A stretch of 35,357 nt of DNA from Clostridiales bacterium DTU023 (GTDB lineage: Bacteria > Bacillota > Clostridia > Saccharofermentanales > DTU023): the NCBI GenBank assembly GCA_001512945.1, contig LFTF01000037.1, positions 1,044 through 36,400 on the forward strand. The letters are read 5' to 3'. Shown here piece after piece: positions 24,365-33,488 of the stretch (position 1 is its first letter; each line of letters begins with the position of its first letter). Under the pieces are notes generated by a model, which did not search any database, was not told the origin of the DNA, and saw nothing but the letters and a program-made list of their open reading frames with translations. Position numbers and translations under genes: made by a program.

Positions 24365-25066
24365 GTGACACTTGACTTGACCACATTGGAGACTAGGCTG
24401 GGTTTTTCATTCAGTAATCAACAGCGATTGCTGGAGGCGTTGACGCATCCCTCTCATGCTTACGAAAACGGCAAGCAAGAAGTGGACAATCAGCGCCTCG
24501 AGTTTTTGGGGGACGCGGTTTTACAGTTACTAGCTTCTGAGTATTTCTTTATTGCCAGACCAGACGCGCCAGAAGGTGAGATGACAAAGCTGCGCGCTGA
24601 CGTTGTCTGTGAGCAGACACTTACTCAGGTTGCCAACAGTCTGCAACTTGGCTCATATTTGCGCCTTGGGCACGGAGAGGCTCTGACGGGAGGAGGCTCC
24701 AATCCGTCAAATCTCTCAGATGCGCTAGAGGCAGTGATCGGTGCGATTTACCTTGAAGGTGATCTTGATCAAGTTCGGCAGGTGGTGGTTCGGTTGTTTG
24801 AGCCCTACTTTAAATTGTCGCTTGCCGGACATTTAACATACGATCATAAAAGCAAGCTTTATGAATGGGCTCAGGCACGCGATGACAAAGATATTTCATT
24901 TCGTGTTCAGGAGGAAATAGGTCCTGACCATGACCGCCGCTATATTGTTGGGCTTTATATCGATGGAATTTTGAAAACTGTCGGATCAGGCAGAACAAAA
25001 AAGGCAGCGGAGCAGGACGCTTCGTTTATATTTTTTAAAGAAAATGATAGAGGATTGATTGGGTAG
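24365..25066 (+). CDS. rnc: Ribonuclease III
   Basis: RNase III cleaves double-stranded RNA, including rRNA precursors and scRNA. The catalytic domain has the signature NQRLEFLGDAVLQLLASEYFF and later NLSDALEAVIGAIYLEGD, with the metal-binding acidic residues. A dsRNA-binding domain follows (about 160-230: YDHKSKLYEWAQ ... GSGRTKKAAEQDASFIFF). GTG 24365 is the start; no upstream ATG is in frame. Its SD is modest and lies in a possible hairpin. It ends two bases before smc, so the two are cotranscribed. Confidence 0.96.
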   Translation: MTLDLTTLETRLGFSFSNQQRLLEALTHPSHAYENGKQEVDNQRLEFLGDAVLQLLASEYFFIARPDAPEGEMTKLRADVVCEQTLTQVANSLQLGSYLRLGHGEALTGGGSNPSNLSDALEAVIGAIYLEGDLDQVRQVVVRLFEPYFKLSLAGHLTYDHKSKLYEWAQARDDKDISFRVQEEIGPDHDRRYIVGLYIDGILKTVGSGRTKKAAEQDASFIFFKENDRGLIG

Positions 25067-25068
25067 AG

Positions 25069-28000
25069 ATGCTGAAATCACTTGAAATACAAGGATTTAA
25101 GTCTTTTCCCGAGCGTACGGAAATCAGTTTCCACAAGGGCATTACGGCAATCGTAGGCCCCAACGGCACCGGTAAATCAAATATTACGGATGCTATCCGC
25201 TGGGTTCTTGGCGAACAAAGTGCCAAAACTTTGCGCGGCCAGCGCATGGAAGATGTCATATTTAGCGGAACAGCACAGCGTAGACCCGTTAGTTTCTCTG
25301 AAGTAACGCTAACGCTTGACAACTCAAAACACATTCTTCCCATCGATTATGAAACTGTCTCAATTACAAGGCGATATTACCGCTCAGGTGACAGCGAGTA
25401 TCTTATCAATAAAACGCCATGCCGTCTCAAAGATATCACTACGCTCCTGATGGATACGGGGATCGGTCTGGACGGGTATTCTATCATTGGGCAAGGTCGC
25501 ATCGATGACATTCTGAGCAATAGGTCAGAGGACCGTCGAGCGATATTCGAGGAAGCTTCTGGAATTGTTCAATATAGAGCGCGTAAAAGGGAATCCTTGA
25601 AAAGGCTTGATCGAAGCGAACAAAACTTGTTACGCGTCGACGATCTTCTGACAGAATTGTATGACCAGTCCACTTCACTTGAAAAACAGGCGAATGATGC
25701 TCGTTCACATATTGATCTCGCAACGCAATTCCGCAAACTCGACACAGCACTAACGCTTCGTCAGATCGGAAATTTTGAGTTGCAAAGAGCTAAACGCAAA
25801 GACGACGCGGGAATCATACATGCGGATCTCGAACTTGCGCGGTCTGAATTGTGTGATTTGCGTGCCGCTCATGCGGCTGCTGTTTCGTTGATCGATGATC
25901 TTGAGCACCAAGTCGAGCGGGAGCAGAATCGATTCAATGAACAGTCTGTCGCCAAGACAAAATGCATGGGGTTAGATGCGCTCTATAAAGAAAAATATGC
26001 TGGCTCCAAGAAAGGGGCCGAAACATTACTTGAAGAAAAGAATCGTCTGACGATGCAGGTAATGGCTGCAGAGCATGAGCTCACGGGCCGTGGAAACAGG
26101 CGCAATGAATTGGTCGAACGTCGGGACACATCCGTGCGGGAGCTTGGTGAAGCAGGATCTGCGCTCGAAGAAATGAATGCCGCTCTTGACATCTACAACC
26201 GACAAATTGAGACGGCAGTGGCAGAGCGTGAATCCTTGACTGATAGGCTATCAGCGCTTCGTGCTTCGTATCAGGAGAAGGTGGGAGAAAGCCAAGCGCT
26301 CCGCGCCAGGACAGACAGACTCGAAACGGAAAAACAAGCATTAGAACAAGAGAGTGCAGAAAGCGTCGAAACGCTCGATAAACTTCGTAAAGAATTAGAG
26401 GATTTAGAAGACGCGATCGGGATTGACGAATCACTTGCGGATCAAGCACATAAAAATACGCAGGGTGGTCACCTGATAGCAGATGACATTGAAAAATCTA
26501 TGGATGGAACTGCTCATCAAATCCGGCAACTTACTTACGAGGCAGATACGTTGGAACGCCTCGAATCGGGTTATGAAGGATATCATCGACCCGTTCAGTT
26601 ATTAATGCAACAGCTTAAAAAAACTCCACAACAAGGAGTTTATGGTCCACTTGGATCCCTTTTGAGTATTCCCGACACACTCGCGCTGGCACTTGAGACG
26701 TCGCTTGGAGCCACCACACACCATATCGTTTGTGATAATCCTGATACGGCTGAGAGATGGATTGATTGGCTTCACACTTCTCGTTCAGGCCGTGTAACAT
26801 TTTTACCTACTGGATCACTTAACGTGCGCGCGCTCGATGAAAGAACCCTTGCGACCTCATCGCAATCTGGCGGCTGGATTGGTATAGCCAGTGAACTTGT
26901 CGAATGTGAGGAACGAGCCAAGCCAGCACTTGAATTTGTTCTCGGCAGAACCCTTATTGTAGAGACACTGGAAGATGCCATTGCACTAAGCAAGGCACTT
27001 GGTCGTTCGCATACTGTAGTTTCGCTGTCAGGAGATATTGTCCACAGAGGCGGCTCCATGACGGGAGGTTATTGGGCGTCAAAATCGTCCGGAATTCTGG
27101 GTCGACCTAGTCGGATTCGGGCAATCAGACGCGAGATACAAACAAAACAAGAAGAATACCGTGAGCTTGCAGACGAACTTGATCATGCCAAGGACGCGTT
27201 GCGTGAAGCAGCGAGCGAGGAAGAAAAGATTCTCGATCGGCTAGCCACTTCGCGCAGATATTTAGTACGGATGACAGCGGAAGAGCAAGCACTTGCGACG
27301 GCTCATGAGCGATTGGCGCGTGATTTGGAGACTCTCAGAGTTGAGTCCGACATGATTGTCTCCAGAATCCAACAACTTGAATCAGAAATGGCCCGCGACA
27401 AACAGGATAGTATAAACGCGGATTCAAAAAGAATTGAGATAGTGTCGGAGATCTCAATATTGGAGAGTGATCATCGCGAGAAATTGCGTACGCGCGACGC
27501 ATTCCGAAGCGAGACAACCAAATTTGAATTTTCGATTGCATCTCTCGATGAGGCAATTGCAGAATTCGATGCCATGTCAGCCGTATCAAGCAAAGAGATC
27601 GACGCTTCCGGAACAAGGCTCAAGGCAATCGCACGCGAATGGGAGGATCAGACGGCGCGAATGGAACAAGCCCGTACAGATATCGCTGATAACGAGAAGA
27701 AACTTGTATGCGTCACACAGCAACTCAAGGACAGCGAGGAGCTTCTCAAACAGCTCATGGAGCAACGTGAAGATTCATCAGCAAAACAGCGCAAGCTTCT
27801 TGAGGATATGAACGATGCCAATGATCGCGTTGCTTCACTATATGCTGTCAATGAACGTCAAACCGCCGAACTGGATCGCGTGTCACAACAAATAGACGAT
27901 CAGCTTAACAAACTTTGGGAAACGCACGGATTAACTCGCAAAGAAGCGGAAGATGAAGCTGAGGCAATCGACTCTGTATCGCGTTCAACCTCGGAACGCG

Positions 28001-28638
28001 CCGAACTCAAACAGCGGATCGATCAGCTTGGACCAATCAACCATAACGCCATAAAAGATTACGAGTCGCTGAAAGCACGAATTGATTTCATGTCATCACA
28101 GCGTGAGGATATCGAAGAGGCGCGGATTGAATTAGAAGGGATTGTACGCGAGCTCGACAAGTCGATGCGTGAACAATTCAATGCAACTTTTAAAGAGATT
28201 AACCGAAATTTCAATCAGGTATTTGAAGAGCTGTTTTCTGGCGGACAGGCTGAGATCCTGCTCGAAGGAGAGAGTGATGTGCTTGAGGCAGACATTAGCA
28301 TACAGGCTCAACCTCCGGGCAAAAAACTTCAGAAACTATCGCTACTTTCAGGTGGTGAGCGTTCCCTCACAGCCATTGCGTTACTATTTGCTATTCTCAA
28401 ACTCAAACCGGCCCCATTTTGTGTGTTTGATGAAGTCGAATCGGCACTTGATGATGCGAATGTCAAACGTTTTACTGACTATGTGCGACGCTACGCTTGG
28501 TCGATGCAGTTCATTCTCGTTACGCACCGAAAAGGTACCATGGAGGCGTCTGACAGGCTCTATGGTGTAACAATGCAAGAGCGTGGCATATCGCGCGTGA
28601 TTTCCATGGTGTTGTCTTCGGCACTTGCCTTACAGTAA
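25069..28638 (+). CDS. smc: Chromosome segregation protein SMC
   Basis: SMC dimers with ScpA and ScpB extrude loops and help separate chromosomes. The N-terminal head has MLKSLEIQGFKSFPERTEI and Walker A GPNGTGKSN (residues near 32). Long coiled coils (about 170-500 and 660-1020, rich in E, R, L, A) flank a hinge around residues 510-640 with GYEGYHRPVQ and a GGSMTGGYWASKSSG end. The C-terminal head has signature LSGGERSLTAIALLFAI (near 1093) and Walker B PAPFCVFDEVESALDDANV. Length 1189 fits Firmicutes SMC. It starts two bases after the rnc stop with GGGTAGAG upstream. Confidence 0.97.
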   Translation: MLKSLEIQGFKSFPERTEISFHKGITAIVGPNGTGKSNITDAIRWVLGEQSAKTLRGQRMEDVIFSGTAQRRPVSFSEVTLTLDNSKHILPIDYETVSITRRYYRSGDSEYLINKTPCRLKDITTLLMDTGIGLDGYSIIGQGRIDDILSNRSEDRRAIFEEASGIVQYRARKRESLKRLDRSEQNLLRVDDLLTELYDQSTSLEKQANDARSHIDLATQFRKLDTALTLRQIGNFELQRAKRKDDAGIIHADLELARSELCDLRAAHAAAVSLIDDLEHQVEREQNRFNEQSVAKTKCMGLDALYKEKYAGSKKGAETLLEEKNRLTMQVMAAEHELTGRGNRRNELVERRDTSVRELGEAGSALEEMNAALDIYNRQIETAVAERESLTDRLSALRASYQEKVGESQALRARTDRLETEKQALEQESAESVETLDKLRKELEDLEDAIGIDESLADQAHKNTQGGHLIADDIEKSMDGTAHQIRQLTYEADTLERLESGYEGYHRPVQLLMQQLKKTPQQGVYGPLGSLLSIPDTLALALETSLGATTHHIVCDNPDTAERWIDWLHTSRSGRVTFLPTGSLNVRALDERTLATSSQSGGWIGIASELVECEERAKPALEFVLGRTLIVETLEDAIALSKALGRSHTVVSLSGDIVHRGGSMTGGYWASKSSGILGRPSRIRAIRREIQTKQEEYRELADELDHAKDALREAASEEEKILDRLATSRRYLVRMTAEEQALATAHERLARDLETLRVESDMIVSRIQQLESEMARDKQDSINADSKRIEIVSEISILESDHREKLRTRDAFRSETTKFEFSIASLDEAIAEFDAMSAVSSKEIDASGTRLKAIAREWEDQTARMEQARTDIADNEKKLVCVTQQLKDSEELLKQLMEQREDSSAKQRKLLEDMNDANDRVASLYAVNERQTAELDRVSQQIDDQLNKLWETHGLTRKEAEDEAEAIDSVSRSTSERAELKQRIDQLGPINHNAIKDYESLKARIDFMSSQREDIEEARIELEGIVRELDKSMREQFNATFKEINRNFNQVFEELFSGGQAEILLEGESDVLEADISIQAQPPGKKLQKLSLLSGGERSLTAIALLFAILKLKPAPFCVFDEVESALDDANVKRFTDYVRRYAWSMQFILVTHRKGTMEASDRLYGVTMQERGISRVISMVLSSALALQ

Positions 28639-28665
28639 TTAGACGCGCTATGACAGTGGAGAACA

Positions 28666-29580
28666 ATGATGGGATTATTCGATTCATTTAAACAGGGGTT
28701 AACAAAAACACGTGATTTCCTGACCGCTCAAATAAACAAAGTGGCCGCCGGCATCGGTGTCTTTGATGACGACATGCTCGATGAGCTTGAGATGACACTC
28801 ATCCAGGCTGATTGCGGAATCACAGCGTCAACTGAGGCCGTTGAAGCCATTCGCGATTATATACGCGAAACAGGGGATGCGACTCGTGAAGGAGTGTTAA
28901 GGTCATTGTCCAATACACTGGCGTCCATGATTAGTGAAAAAAAATTACAAGTCCAGCGCGGTCAATTAACGATCTATTTAATGATAGGTGTCAACGGCAC
29001 AGGCAAGACAACTACTGCGGCAAAGCTAGCCCAACGCGCGAAGAACGATGATTTCAGAGTATTGATGGCGGCAGCTGACACCTTCCGCGCAGCAGCTATT
29101 GAACAGCTCAAAGTATGGGGTGAGCGCACAAAGACTACCGTGATCGCCCACGAAACGGGCTCTGATCCTGCGGCGGTTGTTTTTGATGCGATCCACGCGG
29201 CAAAAGCAAGATCAACCGAACTTCTGATCATTGATACTGCCGGACGCCTTCATAATAAGAAAAATTTGATGGGGGAACTTGCGAAAATCAGACGCATTAT
29301 TGATCGCGAAGCACCCGATGCTCATCTTGAAACACTGCTTGTCATAGATGCGACAACAGGGCAGAATGCCATCATTCAAGCGCGTGCTTTTCATGAAGTG
29401 ACAACTGTTACTGGACTTGTCGTCACAAAGTTTGACGGGAACGCAAAAGGCGGTGTCGCCATCGCAGTCGCCCGCGAAACAGGATTACCTATTAGTCTTG
29501 CGGGATTTGGTGAGAATGCAGAGGATCTGCGAGATTTCGATCGCGAACTCTTTTTAAAGGCACTTCTTCCCGAATCGTAA
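28666..29580 (+). CDS. ftsY: Signal recognition particle receptor FtsY
   Basis: FtsY docks the SRP-ribosome complex at the membrane. The 304-residue protein is essentially the NG domain alone: four-helix N domain, then GTPase motifs [15 protein letters not shown] (near residue 107), [24 protein letters not shown] and [10 protein letters not shown]. The acidic A domain of E. coli FtsY is absent and replaced by a short amphipathic start ([18 protein letters not shown]), as in many Gram-positives. TGGAGA precedes two adjacent ATGs; either could be used. It follows smc by 27 bases. Confidence 0.95.
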   Translation: MMGLFDSFKQGLTKTRDFLTAQINKVAAGIGVFDDDMLDELEMTLIQADCGITASTEAVEAIRDYIRETGDATREGVLRSLSNTLASMISEKKLQVQRGQLTIYLMIGVNGTGKTTTAAKLAQRAKNDDFRVLMAAADTFRAAAIEQLKVWGERTKTTVIAHETGSDPAAVVFDAIHAAKARSTELLIIDTAGRLHNKKNLMGELAKIRRIIDREAPDAHLETLLVIDATTGQNAIIQARAFHEVTTVTGLVVTKFDGNAKGGVAIAVARETGLPISLAGFGENAEDLRDFDRELFLKALLPES

Positions 29581-29607
29581 ATTCATTATGACTGTCAATA
29601 CAATCAC

Positions 29608-29636
29608 TTGACAGCCATGACAACCCATTGTATGAT
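29608..29636 (+). promoter_or_regulatory. Consensus promoter for ylxM-ffh
   Basis: Perfect TTGACA (29608-29613), a 17-base spacer and TATGAT (29631-29636). The predicted start point coincides with the A of ATG 29643. Confidence 0.75.
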
Positions 29637-29642
29637 TGCCTC

Positions 29643-30065
29643 ATGCAAAAAGAGGCGAGTAATCGAATCGGACCGGTTCATACCGACGTATGCCTATGGC
29701 TTGACTATTATGGTGAGCTCTTGAGCGCGCGTCAAAAAGAGATCGTGAGTCTTTACTATGATGAAGATTTATCACTTTCAGAGATAGCCAGTTTAACAGG
29801 CTTAACAAGACAGGGCATACATGACCGGATCAGAAGGGGAGTAGCCAAACTTGAATCATATGAATCGGCGCTTGCGTTAGTGGAACGAGATCTGAAAATT
29901 GAAAATATTCTACAACAGTCATTGAGGTTCTGCGAAAAAGATGATAGCGACAGAGTCCGAGACTGTCTCGATAAATTGTGGAAAATTCTTAAACCCGGAG
30001 AAGATGTGATCACAGATGTAGCCGATGAAGGCCGGGAATCGAGAGGTGACAATGGCATTATTTGA
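29643..30065 (+). CDS. ylxM: YlxM/p13-family helix-turn-helix protein
   Basis: YlxM is a small DNA-binding-like protein coded just before ffh; it has been linked to SRP function in streptococci. The sequence shows WLDYYGELLSARQKEIVSLYYDEDLSLSEIASLTGLTRQGIHDRIRRGVAKLE, a sigma-70 region 4-like helix-turn-helix. The ORF track uses TTG 29628, which lies in the promoter spacer. I choose ATG 29643, six bases after a consensus -10, giving 140 residues. Neither start has an SD, so the mRNA is probably leaderless. The end overlaps ffh by 14 bases. Family is clear; exact role is not. Confidence 0.85.
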   Translation: MQKEASNRIGPVHTDVCLWLDYYGELLSARQKEIVSLYYDEDLSLSEIASLTGLTRQGIHDRIRRGVAKLESYESALALVERDLKIENILQQSLRFCEKDDSDRVRDCLDKLWKILKPGEDVITDVADEGRESRGDNGII

Positions 30066-31398
30066 GAATCTCAGTTCACGATTGAGCCGTATCACAGACG
30101 CGATGCGCGGCAAAAGTCGCGTAACCGAAAAAGACATCAAGGATATGATGCGTGAGATCAGACTCGCGCTTCTGGAAGCCGATGTCAACTATCAGGTTGT
30201 CAAAGATTTGACAGCGGAGATCAGCGACAAGGCACGCGGTTCAGATGTGTTAGAAAGTCTCACACCCGGACAGCAAGTTGTCAAAATTGTTTACGAAGCG
30301 CTGATCACTATTCTCGGTGAAGAGGAAAAACTTACAGTTTCATCGACCGGATTTACGGTCATCATGCTATACGGATTACAAGGGACAGGCAAGACGACAA
30401 CCGCTGCCAAACTCGCGCTTCACCTCAAAGATAAGGGCAAAAAGCCGATTCTGGTCAGTGTTGACACGCACCGACCGGCAGCCCAAGATCAGTTGCGTAT
30501 TCTAGCGGAACAAATTGATGTAGAGTGCTACATTGATCCCTCGGAGAAGAGCGCGACCGCTATCGCCGTTCGTGGCGTAGAGCGCGCCCGTTATATGATG
30601 TGCGACACTATGATTGTCGATACAGCCGGTCGTATGACAGTCGATGATGAGCTGATGGAAGAACTCAAGGCGATCAATGCAGTTGTTAAACCCGATGAAA
30701 GGCTTCTCATAGTCGATGCCATGATCGGTCAGGAAGCTGTCAACATAGCGGAAGCATTTGACAGGCAGATTGGTCTTGATGGTTTTATCATGACAAAACT
30801 CGACGGCGATGCGAGAGGTGGTGCGGCACTCTCCATTAGGCGCATGACGGGCAAACCGATCAAAATGATCGCAACCGGAGAAAAAGTCGGAGACCTCGAA
30901 GTATTTCACCCGGACCGCCTTGCATCCAGGATTCTCGGCATGGGGGATGTCCTGACGCTGATCGAAAAAGCGACAGATGCGTTCGATGAACAGCATGCCC
31001 AAAAGACGATGGACCGTCTCAAATCGAATCGTTTCACGATGCAGGATATGCTGGAACAACTCGAGCAGATCCGAGGTATGGGGTCTATGCAAGAGATGTT
31101 GGCGATGATTCCCGGTGTCGGAAAAAAACTCGGAAATGCTGAGATCGACGAACGAGAACTTGCCCGAACGCGCGCGATTATTCAATCAATGACCATGCGC
31201 GAACGAGAAAACCCAAAGGTATTGAATGCCTCACGTCGCCGCCGTATCGCGGCGGGAAGCGCGCTGACAGTGCAGGATGTTAACCGCGTTGTGCGTCAAT
31301 ATGATGATATGTTGAAAATGATGAAGCAGTTCGGCATGCTTGGCGGAGATAAAAAACGCCGCCGCGGCCGGATGCCTTTCAGCGGATTTGGCATCTAA
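30052..31398 (+). CDS. ffh: Signal recognition particle protein Ffh
   Basis: Ffh binds signal sequences and 4.5S/6S RNA and delivers ribosomes to FtsY. The N domain starts MALFENLSSRLSRITDAMRGK. The G domain has [15 protein letters not shown] (near residue 108), DTHRPAAQDQL, DTAGRMTVDDELMEEL and TKLDGDARGGAAL. The methionine-rich M domain (about 325-430) has RTRAIIQSMTMRERENPKVLNASRRRRIAAGSALTVQDVNR, the RNA-binding part. The ORF track start (30025) is nine codons too early; GAGAGGTGA supports ATG 30052, giving 448 residues. It overlaps ylxM. Confidence 0.97.
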   Translation: MALFENLSSRLSRITDAMRGKSRVTEKDIKDMMREIRLALLEADVNYQVVKDLTAEISDKARGSDVLESLTPGQQVVKIVYEALITILGEEEKLTVSSTGFTVIMLYGLQGTGKTTTAAKLALHLKDKGKKPILVSVDTHRPAAQDQLRILAEQIDVECYIDPSEKSATAIAVRGVERARYMMCDTMIVDTAGRMTVDDELMEELKAINAVVKPDERLLIVDAMIGQEAVNIAEAFDRQIGLDGFIMTKLDGDARGGAALSIRRMTGKPIKMIATGEKVGDLEVFHPDRLASRILGMGDVLTLIEKATDAFDEQHAQKTMDRLKSNRFTMQDMLEQLEQIRGMGSMQEMLAMIPGVGKKLGNAEIDERELARTRAIIQSMTMRERENPKVLNASRRRRIAAGSALTVQDVNRVVRQYDDMLKMMKQFGMLGGDKKRRRGRMPFSGFGI

Positions 31399-31480
31399 TA
31401 TTTAATCCTGATAGCGGACTTCAACAAGCCGGCAATAGCCTGTTTGAGAAGATAGAACAAAAACAAATTTGGAGGAAAAC

Positions 31481-31726
31481 ATGGCAGTAAAAATTCGCCT
31501 CAAACGAGTAGGCAAAAAGAAACAACCTTATTACAGGGTGGTAGTCGCGGATTCGCGTTTCCCACGAGATGGCCGTTTTATTGAGGAGATCGGAACGTAT
31601 GATCCACACACGAACCCTTCGACTTTTAAAGTGGACGCCGATAAGGCGAAGGACTGGATTGCCAAAGGCGCCCAGCCAACCGAAACCGTCAAGAAGCTGC
31701 TCAAATACAATGGCATTTTGGAGTAA
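31481..31726 (+). CDS. rpsP: 30S ribosomal protein S16
   Basis: S16 is a small-subunit assembly protein. The 81-residue sequence begins [42 protein letters not shown], diagnostic for the family. The ORF track starts at a TTG (31469); ATG 31481 with GGAGG just upstream is right. It heads the rpsP-khpA-rimM-trmD run, all with gaps under five bases or overlaps. Confidence 0.97.
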   Translation: MAVKIRLKRVGKKKQPYYRVVVADSRFPRDGRFIEEIGTYDPHTNPSTFKVDADKAKDWIAKGAQPTETVKKLLKYNGILE

Positions 31727-31729
31727 GCG

Positions 31730-31960
31730 ATGAAGAATTTATTAAAATCAGTAATCGAACCATTGATACAATATCCCAACGATTTGGTGATCAGTGAAGA
31801 AATTCGTGGCCGTGACGTCACACTCAGTGTAGGCGCTCATCCTGAGGATATCGGACGTGTTATCGGCAAGGGAGGCCGCAGAGCTCATGCCATCCGCGCG
31901 GTCATGAAAGCAAAAGGCGCAATCGATGGCAAACGCGTCTCCGTTGATATCCTTTCATGA
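31730..31960 (+). CDS. khpA: KH domain RNA-binding protein KhpA
   Basis: KhpA is a single-KH-domain protein that in Gram-positives pairs with KhpB/Jag and affects cell division and RNA metabolism. The 76 residues hold a KH fold with the GxxG loop in VIGKGGRRAHAIRAVM. Starts three bases after rpsP and overlaps rimM as ATGA. Position between rpsP and rimM is standard for this gene. Confidence 0.93.
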   Translation: MKNLLKSVIEPLIQYPNDLVISEEIRGRDVTLSVGAHPEDIGRVIGKGGRRAHAIRAVMKAKGAIDGKRVSVDILS

Positions 31961-32517
31961 AGTGTCCCTATCTGCTTATCGGCTATTGTCAGCGCGCGCA
32001 CGGCGTCTTGGGAGAGGTGCTCGTAAAGAATCTCTCCGACGACGACGCGCGCTTTTTTAAAGGCTTATCCTGCCAGTTAATGAGCAGCGCCGATACAACC
32101 CCGCACGGTCAATTGAAAATTGTAAAAGTCCGCTCGACGCCACAAGGACTTATTCTGGCGGTTGAGGGGATTGAGACACGTGAAGCAGCCGGCCGCTTGG
32201 CCGGCACTTACCTCGCTGTCAGCAGAGAAAATGCCGTAGAACTCGAAGATGAGTATGAATTCTATTCGGGGGACCTGATCGGTGCGCATGTAAAAGATCT
32301 TGTTAGAGGTGAACTCGGACGTGTAACAGATATTATGAATGCGGGCAGCGGAGACATTCTCGTCGTTCGAAAGCAGCCTGAAAATGATCTCTTGATTCCG
32401 TTTCGTCGCGCGATCGTTCACGCGTGCAATCCTGAAGAGGATATGATCATTGTTGAGCTACCGGAAGGACTCTTTGAGCTTTACCGGAAAGCTTCCAACG
32501 AAACGAACCCCAGGTGA
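31957..32517 (+). CDS. rimM: Ribosome maturation factor RimM
   Basis: RimM helps assemble the 30S head near S19. The N-terminal beta-barrel begins LIGYCQRAHGVLGEVLVKNLSDD and includes VKVRSTPQGLILAVEGIETREAAGRLAGTYLAV. The C-terminal PRC barrel has EFYSGDLIGAHVKD, LGRVTDIMNAGSGDILVV and LLIPFRRAIVHACN. Length is 186 residues. Overlaps khpA by four bases and ends three bases before trmD. Confidence 0.95.
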   Translation: MKCPYLLIGYCQRAHGVLGEVLVKNLSDDDARFFKGLSCQLMSSADTTPHGQLKIVKVRSTPQGLILAVEGIETREAAGRLAGTYLAVSRENAVELEDEYEFYSGDLIGAHVKDLVRGELGRVTDIMNAGSGDILVVRKQPENDLLIPFRRAIVHACNPEEDMIIVELPEGLFELYRKASNETNPR

Positions 32518-32520
32518 CAC

Positions 32521-33276
32521 ATGTCCATCATGTTCTCTGTATTATCACTATTTCCTGAACAGGTATTGTCAGCGCTTGATCACAGCATTACAGGTCGCGC
32601 GATCGCTCACGAGCATATTGAGATGGCACTCGTTCAAATTCGTGACTTTGCTGTTAATGACTACGGACAAGTCGATGATGCGCCCTATGGCGGCGGACGT
32701 GGCATGGTCATGATGTGCGATCCAGTATACAACGCGTGGCGTTCGGTTATCGGGGATGATGACACTGATGTCAGGACAATCTACCTTAGTCCTGCAGGAA
32801 AAGTGTTTGACCAGGCTATGGCCCTTTCATTGTCCGAGGAACAGCACATTGTCCTCATCTGCGGCCACTACGAAGGCGTTGATACTCGTGTGATCGAAGA
32901 GATCCAGGCCGAGGAAGTATCGATAGGGGACTTCATACTGACTGGTGGCGAACTTGCCGCTGCTGTGATCATTGACGCCGTCACGCGCCTGATACCGGGA
33001 GTGCTTCCTGATCAAGAAGCCTGGCAGCTCGAGTCATTTTCTGACGGTCTCCTTGAATGGCCGCAGTACACACGTCCACGCGCATGGCATAGTCGCACAG
33101 TGCCGGGAGTTCTTTTGTCGGGACATCAAGCCAATATTGACCGCGAACGCAGTGTCTTGCAGCTTCTTGAAACAATACGCAAAAAGCCTGCTCTGCTGAA
33201 GAGTCGGAAGATTGATCTTGAGCTATGGGAATTGTTAGCGGAACGCTTGGCTGACGAGGCGTTTGAGGAATCTTAA
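32521..33276 (+). CDS. trmD: tRNA (guanine-37-N1)-methyltransferase
   Basis: TrmD makes m1G37 next to the anticodon, preventing frameshifts; the tRNA-Pro(GGG) in this window is a typical substrate class. The knotted SPOUT fold shows YLSPAGKVFDQAMA, ICGHYEGVDTRVIEE and SIGDFILTGGELAAAVIIDAVTRLIPGVL, and the tRNA-contacting PQYTRPRAWHSRTVPGVLLSGHQANI. Length is 251. AGGTGACAC precedes the ATG. The common downstream partner rplS is not next to it here. Confidence 0.97.
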   Translation: MSIMFSVLSLFPEQVLSALDHSITGRAIAHEHIEMALVQIRDFAVNDYGQVDDAPYGGGRGMVMMCDPVYNAWRSVIGDDDTDVRTIYLSPAGKVFDQAMALSLSEEQHIVLICGHYEGVDTRVIEEIQAEEVSIGDFILTGGELAAAVIIDAVTRLIPGVLPDQEAWQLESFSDGLLEWPQYTRPRAWHSRTVPGVLLSGHQANIDRERSVLQLLETIRKKPALLKSRKIDLELWELLAERLADEAFEES

Positions 33277-33488
33277 CCGATACACCAATCGTGTCATTTA
33301 ATTGGTCATTTTCAAATTGATGAGCTTGAGATCGTTTTCTCAGGACATAAGATACATCATATAGTGAACTTCAAATGTATACTAAGGATGGTTTCAAAAT
33401 TCAAGCGATGTAAGGTAACACTAAGCCTGTTATCCAGACATTCATTTTCTAGTATTTTGAATCCACACGATACGAAGGAGGAACATGT

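Noticed and set aside
30502-31185. 227-residue minus-strand ORF antisense to ffh
   Set aside because: Shadow of the well-conserved ffh; no SD or recognisable domain.
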